A stretch of DNA of 5,694 bases, from the NCBI GenBank assembly GCA_005882955.1, contig VBBB01000138.1, positions 4,059-9,752 on the forward strand. Direction: 5' to 3'. Every line of letters starts with the position of its first letter. Positions within the stretch are counted from its first letter, which is position 1. Both the position numbers and the translations under genes were made by a program. This DNA comes from Candidatus Bathyarchaeota archaeon (GTDB lineage: Archaea > Thermoproteota > Bathyarchaeia > 40CM-2-53-6). The notes under the pieces were generated by a model that saw only the letters and a program-made list of their open reading frames with translations, was not told the origin of the DNA and made no database searches. Below are positions 1 through 5,694 of this stretch, one piece after another.

Positions 1-118
1 GAATGCTACCGTGAACCGCTACGGTCGGATGATTCGCGCTCTTGTACAGAAGACACTTGACTCCTGGACCGGCAGGCTGCTCTTCGACTAGCTTCGCTAG
101 GTCGGTTTCAAGACCCAT
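1..118 (-). CDS. Partial second M16-family peptidase subunit (N-terminus only)
   Basis: This is a gene start that leaves the window at its left edge. It begins with ATG at 118 on the minus strand and stays open for 39 codons to base 2. It starts MGLETDLAKL and ends NHPTVAVHGSI. The tail (a hydrophobic strand, then an N-H/S-P-T-V-A-V-x-G-S pattern) resembles the first beta strand of M16 domains, where NSPTVAxxGSxxAG is common in partner subunits. The start codon lies inside the end of the upstream M16 gene (11-base overlap, ATGGGTCTTGA), which suggests translational coupling. A purine-rich AAGGAA (complement of 124-129) sits a few bases upstream as a possible ribosome binding site. Known M16 operons often encode one zinc-binding and one zinc-less subunit. 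The zinc motif region of this protein lies outside the window, so its catalytic status is unknown. Family assignment is inferred from context plus a short match. Confidence 0.68.
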   Translation of the reverse strand, partial: MGLETDLAKLVEEQPAGPGVKCLLYKSANHPTVAVHGSI

Positions 119-1430
119 GGCTGTTCCTTACGCCAACGCATCGGCACACGGTCCGGTTCTGCACGGTCAAGTATTTCGCGGCTATCTCCGAGACCTTCGC
201 GGGCGATATCTTCTCCAGCTCCTCAACGAGCCTGGCCATGGTCTCGAAGGATGTGATCATTTCGAAGATGCCTATCACGAAGCCCTGTCGGGCGACACCG
301 TCAAGCGTATACGCGTACTGAGCCTTGATCTGCGCGATCGCCCTCTCAAGTTCATGTTTGCTAGGAGGAGTCTTCTGAATCTTCTCAACTTCCTCCATCA
401 ACACCTTCTCAGCTCTATCAATAGAAACGCCCTCCCATACCGTAACGTCCAATGCAAACACGGACGGATCGATCGTCGGCCAAAACTCCGAACTCGCCTC
501 AGTCGCCAGCTTTCTTTCGACAAGCGCTTTGTGCAGTCTGGCGCTTCTTCCCGAGGATTGGCCGGGGCCGAATGCGAAGAGGCGAACTCCGCTCAAGATC
601 GCGTCAAGCATCATCAGCCCGTAAACGTCCTCGCTTCCGAACCCGGGCGCATGATATGCTACTTTGATGTAGTCAGCCTCAGACGGGATTCGAACCTCGA
701 CTCGGCGCTCACCTGACTGAGGAGGCTCAGCGATTGTAGGATCACTGGGCCGATTGCTCTTGGCTAGTGGGCCGAAGTATTCTTGGATCTTGGGAAGAAT
801 TTTCTTTGGTGCGAAGGGACCCACTACGACTAGTAGAGCGTTTCCAGGAACATAGTAGCGCCGGTAGTGTTCGAAGAGATCGTCTCTCGTTATTTTCAAA
901 AGGTCCGCTTTGAGTCCTCCTTCGGACCATCTGTACGGGTGGAATCTGAAGGCTGAAAGGAATAGTTCTTCGGAGGCCAAGAATTCGGGATCGTTCTCAT
1001 TACCTTCGCGCTCCGAGACAACAACCGTCCTCTCCGACTCGACCTCTCTCGGATCGAAGGCGGCATTCATCATACGCTCAGACTCGATAAGAAGTCCCTT
1101 CTCTATCTGGTCAGCTGGAAGCACTTCAAAGTAGGCTGTGAAGTCCTTTGATGTGAACCCGTTGTATTCGCCTCCAACGCTGCTGACTATTCGTCCGATG
1201 TCGCCCTTGTGGAGTTTCCCTCCGCCTTTGAAGAGCATGTGCTCAACCCAGTGGGAGATTCCTGTTACGCCCGGTCTCTCGTTTCGAGACCCGACGCGGT
1301 ATATGGCCCAGCAGCCAGATACTGGGGCGTTTGGTATTTCCCGGATCAGGACTTTGAGACCGTTGTCCAAGACGTGACGACTTACTTGCAGTTCTTTGAA
1401 TAGAGAAATTGACTGAGCCAATTTGGTCAA
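108..1430 (-). CDS. M16-family zinc metallopeptidase (insulinase/processing-peptidase type), catalytic subunit
   Basis: This 440-residue protein has the usual length of a single-chain M16B subunit with two homologous halves. The inverted zinc motif HxxEH is H60-W-V-E63-H64, within GISHWVEHMLFKGG. The third ligand is expected about 76 residues later and is present as E140 in ERTVVVSEREG. The conserved YYVPGNALLVVVG strand (192-204) precedes the second half, where LDAILSG and GRSARLHKALVE (about 294-305) match the family's C-terminal RLY-KAL block. In that block the usual tyrosine is H300. There is no signal peptide, so it is probably cytoplasmic and degrades peptides or small unfolded proteins. 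The start is TTG at 1430. An in-frame stop lies two codons upstream, which rules out a longer protein; TTG at codon 4 is an alternative. No clear Shine-Dalgarno precedes it. It follows pyrE by 20 bases and overlaps the next M16 gene, so it is probably the middle gene of one transcript. The substrate cannot be told from sequence. Confidence 0.93.
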   Translation of the reverse strand: MTKLAQSISLFKELQVSRHVLDNGLKVLIREIPNAPVSGCWAIYRVGSRNERPGVTGISHWVEHMLFKGGGKLHKGDIGRIVSSVGGEYNGFTSKDFTAYFEVLPADQIEKGLLIESERMMNAAFDPREVESERTVVVSEREGNENDPEFLASEELFLSAFRFHPYRWSEGGLKADLLKITRDDLFEHYRRYYVPGNALLVVVGPFAPKKILPKIQEYFGPLAKSNRPSDPTIAEPPQSGERRVEVRIPSEADYIKVAYHAPGFGSEDVYGLMMLDAILSGVRLFAFGPGQSSGRSARLHKALVERKLATEASSEFWPTIDPSVFALDVTVWEGVSIDRAEKVLMEEVEKIQKTPPSKHELERAIAQIKAQYAYTLDGVARQGFVIGIFEMITSFETMARLVEELEKISPAKVSEIAAKYLTVQNRTVCRCVGVRNSHGS

Positions 1431-1450
1431 GCCCTAGTGGTCGCTAGAAA

Positions 1451-2053
1451 TCACTTCTGATGCTGCGTCGTCAGCTCCTCGTACTGTGATTCCGAGATAG
1501 CATCCATATCCAATAGTCGCTTGGCGAGTTCAGAAATCCGGGTGACCGAGTGAAGCTTCATGCCGGCCTTGAGAAGGTGTTCCCTTCCTTCCTCCTCGCG
1601 ATCAACTAAGACTAGAGCGTCTTCCACTACTCCCCCTTCGGCCCTAAGGGTCTGTGCCGCGTCGAGAATGTTCTTGCCTGTAGTAATCACATCGTCTACG
1701 AGCAAGACCTTGTCACCGGGAGTCAGGAGACCTTCAACCATCTTCTCTCTACCATGATGCTTGACTTCCTTTCTCACATAGACTAGCGGCTTCGAGAGAG
1801 CGTAGGCCAAGACTGAAGCCCATGGCAGTCCGCCGGTTGGAATCCCAGCGATCTTTGCAATATCAGTGATAGTTCTCGCAGACTTTCCCAATAGTTCGAT
1901 TGAGGCGTGAAACGCATCGGGAAAACTGGGGAGGATTCGCAAGTCGAGATAGTATGGACTGAGTTTTCCTCCGGAAAGCGTGAACATGCCAAACTTCAGA
2001 GCCCCGGTATGAACCAGAATCTTCGGAAGTTCTTCTTCAACTGGCTTGGGCAT
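1451..2053 (-). CDS. pyrE: Orotate phosphoribosyltransferase
   Basis: The enzyme converts orotate plus PRPP to orotidine 5'-phosphate in de novo pyrimidine synthesis. From the ATG at 2053 the protein has 200 residues, normal for PyrE. Landmarks in that numbering are: LSGGKLSPYYLDLR (about 26-39), the substrate-side segment; GIPTGGLPWASVLAY (about 70-84); the flexible catalytic loop VRKEVKHHG (about 93-101) with its conserved Lys/His residues; and the PRPP-binding loop VLLVDDVITTGKN (about 116-128) with the DD acidic pair and TTG turn. The frame extends upstream to a GTG at 2098, adding 15 residues rich in R and S. I prefer 2053 for three reasons. A GAGG lies 9 bases upstream of this ATG. The extension looks unlike PyrE. 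Transcription from the TTTAAA box at 2113-2118 would start near 2090, inside the longer version. No decarboxylase (pyrF) neighbour is visible. It appears to lead the operon with the M16 genes. Confidence 0.95.
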   Translation of the reverse strand: MPKPVEEELPKILVHTGALKFGMFTLSGGKLSPYYLDLRILPSFPDAFHASIELLGKSARTITDIAKIAGIPTGGLPWASVLAYALSKPLVYVRKEVKHHGREKMVEGLLTPGDKVLLVDDVITTGKNILDAAQTLRAEGGVVEDALVLVDREEEGREHLLKAGMKLHSVTRISELAKRLLDMDAISESQYEELTTQHQK

Positions 2054-2118
2054 TCGTGTTGTCCTCGAATTTCTGCACGACAGAGGCGAGAGTCTCACCG
2101 CTGGTATAGCGATTTAAA
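2042..2118 (-). promoter_or_regulatory. Candidate minus-strand promoter and ribosome binding site for pyrE
   Basis: Read on the minus strand, CCTTTAAATC (TATA core 2118-2113) resembles an archaeal TATA box. With the usual distance of about 25 bases from box centre to start site, transcription would begin near 2090. That leaves a leader of roughly 37 bases before the ATG at 2053, and the leader contains GAGG 9 bases ahead of that ATG. This arrangement supports the shorter PyrE. Placement is by eye and by typical spacing only. Confidence 0.45.
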
Positions 2119-2151
2119 GGCAAGCCCAAACGAACAATCAAGGCGGCCAAT
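2113..2151 (+). promoter_or_regulatory. Candidate plus-strand promoter for the LarA-like gene, sharing the TTTAAA box
   Basis: TTTAAA at 2113-2118 is its own reverse complement, so it reads as a TATA core on this strand too. A start site about 25 bases on (near 2141) would give a leader of only about 10 bases before the TTG at 2152. Only a weak AGGCGG lies in between, so initiation could be nearly leaderless. A second TATA-like word, GTATAG at 2105-2110, lies just upstream. Confidence 0.38.
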
Positions 2152-3363
2152 TTGGAACTCTGGATACCCTACGGCGAGACAGAGATTCCAGTCCGGGTCC
2201 CAGACGACAATTTCTACAGAATCCTGGAGCCCGCCAAGCCAATTGGGACGAGAGATGCTCCAACTATAATCGAGGAGGCTCTCGAAAACCCGATCAGGGG
2301 GCTCTTCCTCAAAGACGTGGTCAAGCCTGGTAACAGTGCTGGAATAGTCATTGATCCCATCGTTCCGGCAATCGCAAGGGACGAGGCGGCGAAGGTGCTG
2401 CGATCCCATCTCACCGCGCTGGGCATTGACAATGTGAGAGTTTTCATGCGAAAGCGCATGTCAAACGTGGTCCTCGGTGGCGAGGATCTCAAGATTATCG
2501 ACCCTTCCCGGGCCTCATTCGCGGAACTCGGAAAGACTTCGGCGGGAACCAGTGTCGAGTTGGATCCTGACCTAGCCGCGTGCGAGGTCAAGATCAATGT
2601 CGGGCTAGTCATGCCTCACTTCGCAAGCGGCTTCACCGGAGGACCAGAAGCCGTCCTGCCAGGCGCGTCCTCGATCCATTCGATAGCAAAGAACCGGTCA
2701 CTCTTGACAAAGGGTTTCCCAACATCATCATCCTCACCGGACAATCAGGTCTTGTCGGATTCTCTGGAAGCCTGCAAACTCGCAGGACCCTTCTACAGCT
2801 TATGCTTCATGCCCGACGGCATGGGGGGAGTCACTTCGGCATTCGCCGGAGAACTGGAGTCAGTGTTCAGGGAAGCAGTCCTACGCTATCACGAGGTCCA
2901 CAGTCCAAAGATTGAACGCAAACTGGACATCGTTATCGTATCGGCGGGGAGCCTGCTGGGCGGGGACCTCTATCACGCGATAAGAGCAGTCTCCAATGTT
3001 CTTGGTGCCGTGAGGAGAGAGGGCACGATAATCTTGGTGGCAGAGTGTTCGAAAGGAATTGGCGATTCTAGCTTTTTGGAATACGCTCGGAGATTTCCCG
3101 AACGGAAAGAATTGTCGACCGAGTTGAGACACAGATTCAAACTTGGTGGACATGTCAACCTGTTCCTCCAAGAGGCCCTGGAGAAGTGCCGCGTTCAGTT
3201 AGTATCTATTCTTCCGGAACTATTTGTCCGAGACTCATTTGGGCTGAAACCTTCCCAGACTGCCTCTGAAGCGGTCCAGAAAGCGATACGAGTTGAAGGC
3301 AAAGAGTCTAAGATACTGATCGTTCCGAAGGGAGACTTTACGGTCCCGGTTATGGAATCTTAG
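2152..3363 (+). CDS. LarA-like (DUF2088 fold) protein with a non-canonical active site
   Basis: This 403-residue soluble protein resembles the nickel-dependent lactate racemase LarA in overall plan and length (about 420). The N-terminus WIPYGETEIPVRVPD matches the LarA opening. PHFASGFTGGPEAVLPG (155-171) corresponds to the PHxxAGFSGGRKxxLPG block. LDIVIVSAGSLLGGDLYHAIRAV (258-280) and GTIILVAECSKGIG (291-304) match the C-terminal domain. Key residues differ by hand alignment. The lysine that carries the pincer nucleotide (K184 in Lactobacillus plantarum LarA) is E166. The nickel-binding histidine 16 residues on is R182. The DxTRP segment reads DPIVPAI (68-74). The GTHRP-like catalytic His region reads FMRKRMSN (98-105). 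H156 is retained. Lactate racemization is therefore unlikely, and the true substrate is unknown. The start is TTG at 2152: the frame has no ATG, GTG or TTG back to its stop at 2107, and the N-terminal homology begins here. It is divergent from pyrE and 43 bases ahead of the metalloprotease gene. Confidence 0.85.
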   Translation: MELWIPYGETEIPVRVPDDNFYRILEPAKPIGTRDAPTIIEEALENPIRGLFLKDVVKPGNSAGIVIDPIVPAIARDEAAKVLRSHLTALGIDNVRVFMRKRMSNVVLGGEDLKIIDPSRASFAELGKTSAGTSVELDPDLAACEVKINVGLVMPHFASGFTGGPEAVLPGASSIHSIAKNRSLLTKGFPTSSSSPDNQVLSDSLEACKLAGPFYSLCFMPDGMGGVTSAFAGELESVFREAVLRYHEVHSPKIERKLDIVIVSAGSLLGGDLYHAIRAVSNVLGAVRREGTIILVAECSKGIGDSSFLEYARRFPERKELSTELRHRFKLGGHVNLFLQEALEKCRVQLVSILPELFVRDSFGLKPSQTASEAVQKAIRVEGKESKILIVPKGDFTVPVMES

Positions 3364-3369
3364 ACGACA

Positions 3370-3406
3370 CTTAATAGAAATCCTACCAGACCGAGATGGA
3401 CGCAAG
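3370..3406 (+). promoter_or_regulatory. Candidate TATA box for the metalloprotease gene
   Basis: CTTAATAG at 3370-3377, in the 43-base gap after the LarA-like gene, sits about 33 bases before the ATG at 3407. Transcription from it would start near 3399, giving a nearly leaderless message. No strong Shine-Dalgarno precedes the ATG, which fits that reading. The gene could also be co-transcribed from the upstream promoter. Confidence 0.38.
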
Positions 3407-5413
3407 ATGCGCCTTAGCCTAGTACTTCCAGTCGCACTGATCGTGCTTCTCTCTGTCGTTCAGTTTCCGACAGTTCATTCTCAGTCTCCCCAGTTGATCC
3501 CTCAACAAGGTTTTGGACTGAACAGATCTGCGTCGCTCACGGTGAAGATTGTCTTTCTTGGAATCACGCCGGACGAGTTGAATTCGACCTACCTGAAGAG
3601 AAACGTCACCGTTCCGCCCCTGAAGTACCAGACGATTCTCGCGGGACCCTTGAATACTGGTGTGATTTTCAGTTTCAACTATCAGCTGGTATTCGCGGAT
3701 AACTCAACAGTAAGCAGCTTCGCACGGTATCTCTCGTCGATTCAAAGAGAAGAGAACACTTTTTCGGGTCCTCTCACTCCCTCTGGGCTGGTCAATCCTT
3801 ACTTTACGAATTCCTCGACGCTTTCCATGGCACAGAACTACTTCTACGACGCTGACAAAGTCGAATCTTGGCTAGGGTCCAACATGACCCTATTCGGAGG
3901 GAACCCAGTGTCAGGATACACACTATTCGTTGCCGACCTACATAGCTACAAAATCCCTTCATTCAATTACACAGAATACCAGAACTATGTTACGCCCTGT
4001 AGACCCTGCACACCGCAGGCAGTGCAGGCTCACTATTACAACAGAACAGTCACGGATCCGGATCTGGGTCTCGTGATGTATCGACACTTCATGACTGGCT
4101 GGGGTGGAAGTAGCAGGTTCTACTACATGGATCTCTCAGCTGGTCCCAGCTACTGGACGAACGAGCTTCCGGTTCAGGTTGCATCTCAACTCAGAGGAAT
4201 CAGCACCAGCAACTATTATGGGAAGCTCTGGATGAGTAAGTTCGTCGGGTCCTACGTCTATGGCGCGGTCAACAACCTCTTCGCTCCCGACCAGCTCTAT
4301 CCAGTAAATTACTCCCAGAACTACAACCTCCAACTGTTCGTTCTCGATAATCGGACCGCAGCCGAAATGTCACAGGGTCCGCAATTGACAGCGACTATCA
4401 ACGAAACTATGATTCAGCAGAATTTGGCTAGTCTTGTCCCATTCGCCGGGGTAACTGTTCACATCAAGTTTGCAAACGTCACCGATTACCCCGGACTCGC
4501 CGCCATAATGGCTAATGCGACTACGAGCCTCAGAGATCTGATCTCTGGCCGGCCGATTGTGGATGGCGACTTGGTCTACAACTGGTTCACAACTAGCGGA
4601 CTGGGTCACATTACGAATTTCATCAATGTAACCCGGACAACCTCGACAATTGATGTTCCAGCATTTCTCTTTGCTTTCAAAGGAAATTACACGTTCGGTG
4701 TTCCGGTCAAGGAAGACATTGGGTCGCCCAATATCTACGGTACGTTCGGAGGAGAGGCGTTGGGAGATATGGTTCTGATAGGATTGTCCCAGCAGGCCGA
4801 CTTCACCATCGGCAACAACTCAACCTACGGTCAGGGTGGCAAGGGAGCGGGCTTCACACATGACGCAATTCACGAACTCGGACACATGATGGGCCTGAAC
4901 CATCCTTTCATCTACGATTTGACAGAGGACTTTACGAACACCGTGATGGGATACTACGCTTACAGTCTGAACTTTAGTCAGTTCGACAGGGACTCAATCC
5001 TGCGGGGAGTAAACGATGAGCTGCTCTCCTTCGCCCTACAAGCCTTGTCAACAACCCAGAACACTCTCTTCAATGCAGGGGACATATCCATGGCTAACCA
5101 GAATATTGCGAAGGCAGAAAACCTGTACAACACAATGGACTACGCGGGCGCCGTACAGTATTCGTTAGCGGCGGCCGAAGATGCCAGCGCGGCTCAGCAG
5201 CTCGCCAACAGCGCCATCTCACCCGCCCTCGTCTTCAGCCTCATCGGAGTCGCAATAGGCACAGCAATCGGCATCCTACTCGGCTATCTGCTATTCCGGC
5301 GGAGTAGGCCAGCGGGAGTCCAGTATAATCGATGTCCCACTTGTCAGCAGCCTTTGAGGTGGGACCCGGCTCAAATGCGCTGGTACTGCGACAGATGCCA
5401 AAAACCGGTCTGA
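3407..5413 (+). CDS. Secreted, membrane-anchored metzincin-type zinc metalloprotease with C-terminal cytoplasmic zinc ribbon
   Basis: The protein has 668 residues. A signal peptide covers residues 1 to about 25 (MRLS, a hydrophobic core LVLPVALIVLLSVV, likely cut after VHS). A large Asn/Tyr/Ser-rich ectodomain follows and contains about 18 N-x-S/T sequons, all before the membrane span, as expected for archaeal surface N-glycosylation. The extended zinc motif HELGHMMGLNH has H489, H493 and H499 as ligands and E490 as the catalytic base. VMGYY with M514 is a good Met-turn, so metzincin is the best class. Residues about 535-603 are alanine-rich helices, possibly a stalk. One membrane helix (about 607-630) ends in FRRSR, a positive-inside signal. 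The short tail has C643-x2-C646 and C661-x2-C664 around RWDPAQMRWY, a treble-clef-like zinc ribbon. C198-RP-C201 in the ectodomain could form a disulfide. ATG at 3407 places the signal peptide at the terminus. I do not recognise a named family for the 450-residue N-terminal part; substrate unknown. Confidence 0.88.
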   Translation: MRLSLVLPVALIVLLSVVQFPTVHSQSPQLIPQQGFGLNRSASLTVKIVFLGITPDELNSTYLKRNVTVPPLKYQTILAGPLNTGVIFSFNYQLVFADNSTVSSFARYLSSIQREENTFSGPLTPSGLVNPYFTNSSTLSMAQNYFYDADKVESWLGSNMTLFGGNPVSGYTLFVADLHSYKIPSFNYTEYQNYVTPCRPCTPQAVQAHYYNRTVTDPDLGLVMYRHFMTGWGGSSRFYYMDLSAGPSYWTNELPVQVASQLRGISTSNYYGKLWMSKFVGSYVYGAVNNLFAPDQLYPVNYSQNYNLQLFVLDNRTAAEMSQGPQLTATINETMIQQNLASLVPFAGVTVHIKFANVTDYPGLAAIMANATTSLRDLISGRPIVDGDLVYNWFTTSGLGHITNFINVTRTTSTIDVPAFLFAFKGNYTFGVPVKEDIGSPNIYGTFGGEALGDMVLIGLSQQADFTIGNNSTYGQGGKGAGFTHDAIHELGHMMGLNHPFIYDLTEDFTNTVMGYYAYSLNFSQFDRDSILRGVNDELLSFALQALSTTQNTLFNAGDISMANQNIAKAENLYNTMDYAGAVQYSLAAAEDASAAQQLANSAISPALVFSLIGVAIGTAIGILLGYLLFRRSRPAGVQYNRCPTCQQPLRWDPAQMRWYCDRCQKPV

Positions 5414-5694
5414 GCTGCGCGCCGAAACAGCGGACTAGAGAATGATTTGAACCCCGGTTTACCGGTATGTATAAGCGAACCCCGAAATCTTGGCGGATCA
5501 GAATAGTTTCCAATCCGGTTTCAAGACGCGACCCGTCGACAAGAGCATTGGAGCCGCGGGGTAGTGAGAGGTTCTAGGAGACAAGTCAGAGCTTCGTCAG
5601 GGCGGCGAGAAACCGCTACTGGGAACCGGTTACTTTTGACTCTCGCTTCTGGTCCTGTCCTTTTTCTGCTCGAATGTGGGCCACGAAGTGATTG
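5414..5694. other. Right-edge stretch without a recognised gene
   Basis: No tRNA, rRNA or recognised ncRNA signature was found. On the plus strand one frame is open from 5507 to the window end (only a GTG at 5564 as an early start) and could be the beginning of a gene or chance. On the minus strand two frames enter from the right and stop at 5618-5616 (TAG) and 5632-5630 (TAA). Both have hydrophilic Lys/Glu/Gln-rich ends that would suit the C-terminus of a convergent gene. The window is too short to decide. Possible small stems are TCCAAT/ATTGGA (5509-5514 with 5547-5552), enclosing GACG/CGTC, and GTAGTG/CGCTAC (5561-5566 with 5614-5619, one G-U pair). A T5 run lies at 5661-5665. Confidence 0.5.
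5454..5475 (+). promoter_or_regulatory. Inverted repeat abutting a TATA-like element (possible operator and promoter)
   Basis: CCGGT-TT-ACCGG (5454-5465) is a perfect inverted repeat with a 2-base centre. Three bases later comes TGTATAAG (5468-5475), which reads as an archaeal TATA box on the plus strand and predicts a start near 5497. A palindrome touching the TATA box is a common place for a repressor or activator site. No certain gene lies downstream, so the target is unknown. Confidence 0.3.

Noticed and set aside
42..716. Long plus-strand open frame (224 codons) opposite the M16 gene
   Set aside because: It is fully antisense to a well-supported M16 peptidase, its translation is rich in R, S and L without recognisable motifs, and it has no promoter or ribosome site that I can see.
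1907..2269. Plus-strand frame across the pyrE N-terminus and the divergent promoter
   Set aside because: It overlaps conserved coding sequence of pyrE and the LarA-like gene in the wrong frames and has no recognisable protein features.
2214..2612. Minus-strand open frame of 132 codons opposite the LarA-like gene
   Set aside because: The sense frame has clear family motifs throughout. The antisense product is low-complexity S/L/R-rich and is best explained as a codon-bias shadow.
5441..5470. tRNA-like T-arm (minus-strand GGTTCAAATC)
   Set aside because: The flanking bases do not form the five-pair T stem, and no acceptor stem, anticodon arm or D arm could be fitted around it.
5553..5600. GCCGCGG followed by GTAG, resembling part of a 16S 530-loop or a tRNA D-arm
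   Set aside because: The match is only a few bases long. No neighbouring rRNA sequence and no pairing acceptor strand were found.
5585..5600. Direct repeat GTCAG at an 11-base spacing
   Set aside because: Two 5-base copies are expected by chance, and no further copies continue the spacing, so it is neither CRISPR-like nor an iteron array.

Overview
The window looks like chromosomal DNA of an archaeon. Several AT-rich TATA-like elements sit at archaeal spacing from gene starts. Two of the intact genes start with TTG. The gene complement includes a LarA/DUF2088-fold protein and a heavily sequon-rich secreted protease whose C-terminal zinc ribbon has the RWYC style often seen at the ends of archaeal membrane proteins. 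The mesophilic Nitrososphaeria/Thermoproteota side is my best guess at lineage, but that is an inference from style and not from a marker gene.

Layout. The left part (1-2098) is read on the minus strand as an apparent operon: pyrE (orotate phosphoribosyltransferase), then a catalytically complete M16 zinc peptidase, then a second M16-like gene. The second M16-like gene overlaps the first by 11 bases and runs off the left edge. The right part is read on the plus strand: a divergent LarA-like protein (2152-3363), then a secreted, membrane-anchored metzincin-type metalloprotease (3407-5413). The two halves diverge from a short spacer holding a self-complementary TTTAAA element that could serve as the TATA box in both directions. 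The last 281 bases contain no recognisable gene. They do hold a perfect CCGGT-TT-ACCGG inverted repeat next to a TATA-like element, some weak foldable segments, and reading frames still open at the right edge on both strands.

How the genes relate. pyrE serves UMP synthesis, and its linkage to the M16 pair is probably shared transcription, not a shared pathway. The M16 genes are the familiar arrangement of two tandem subunits that often form a heterodimer. The LarA-like protein keeps the fold landmarks of nickel lactate racemases, but by hand alignment it lacks the lysine and histidine that hold the nickel-pincer cofactor. It is therefore probably not a lactate racemase. The metalloprotease carries an outward-facing HExxHxxGxxH domain joined by one membrane span to a cytoplasmic four-cysteine zinc ribbon. 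This is the most unusual architecture in the window. No mobile element, CRISPR array, tRNA or rRNA was recognised.
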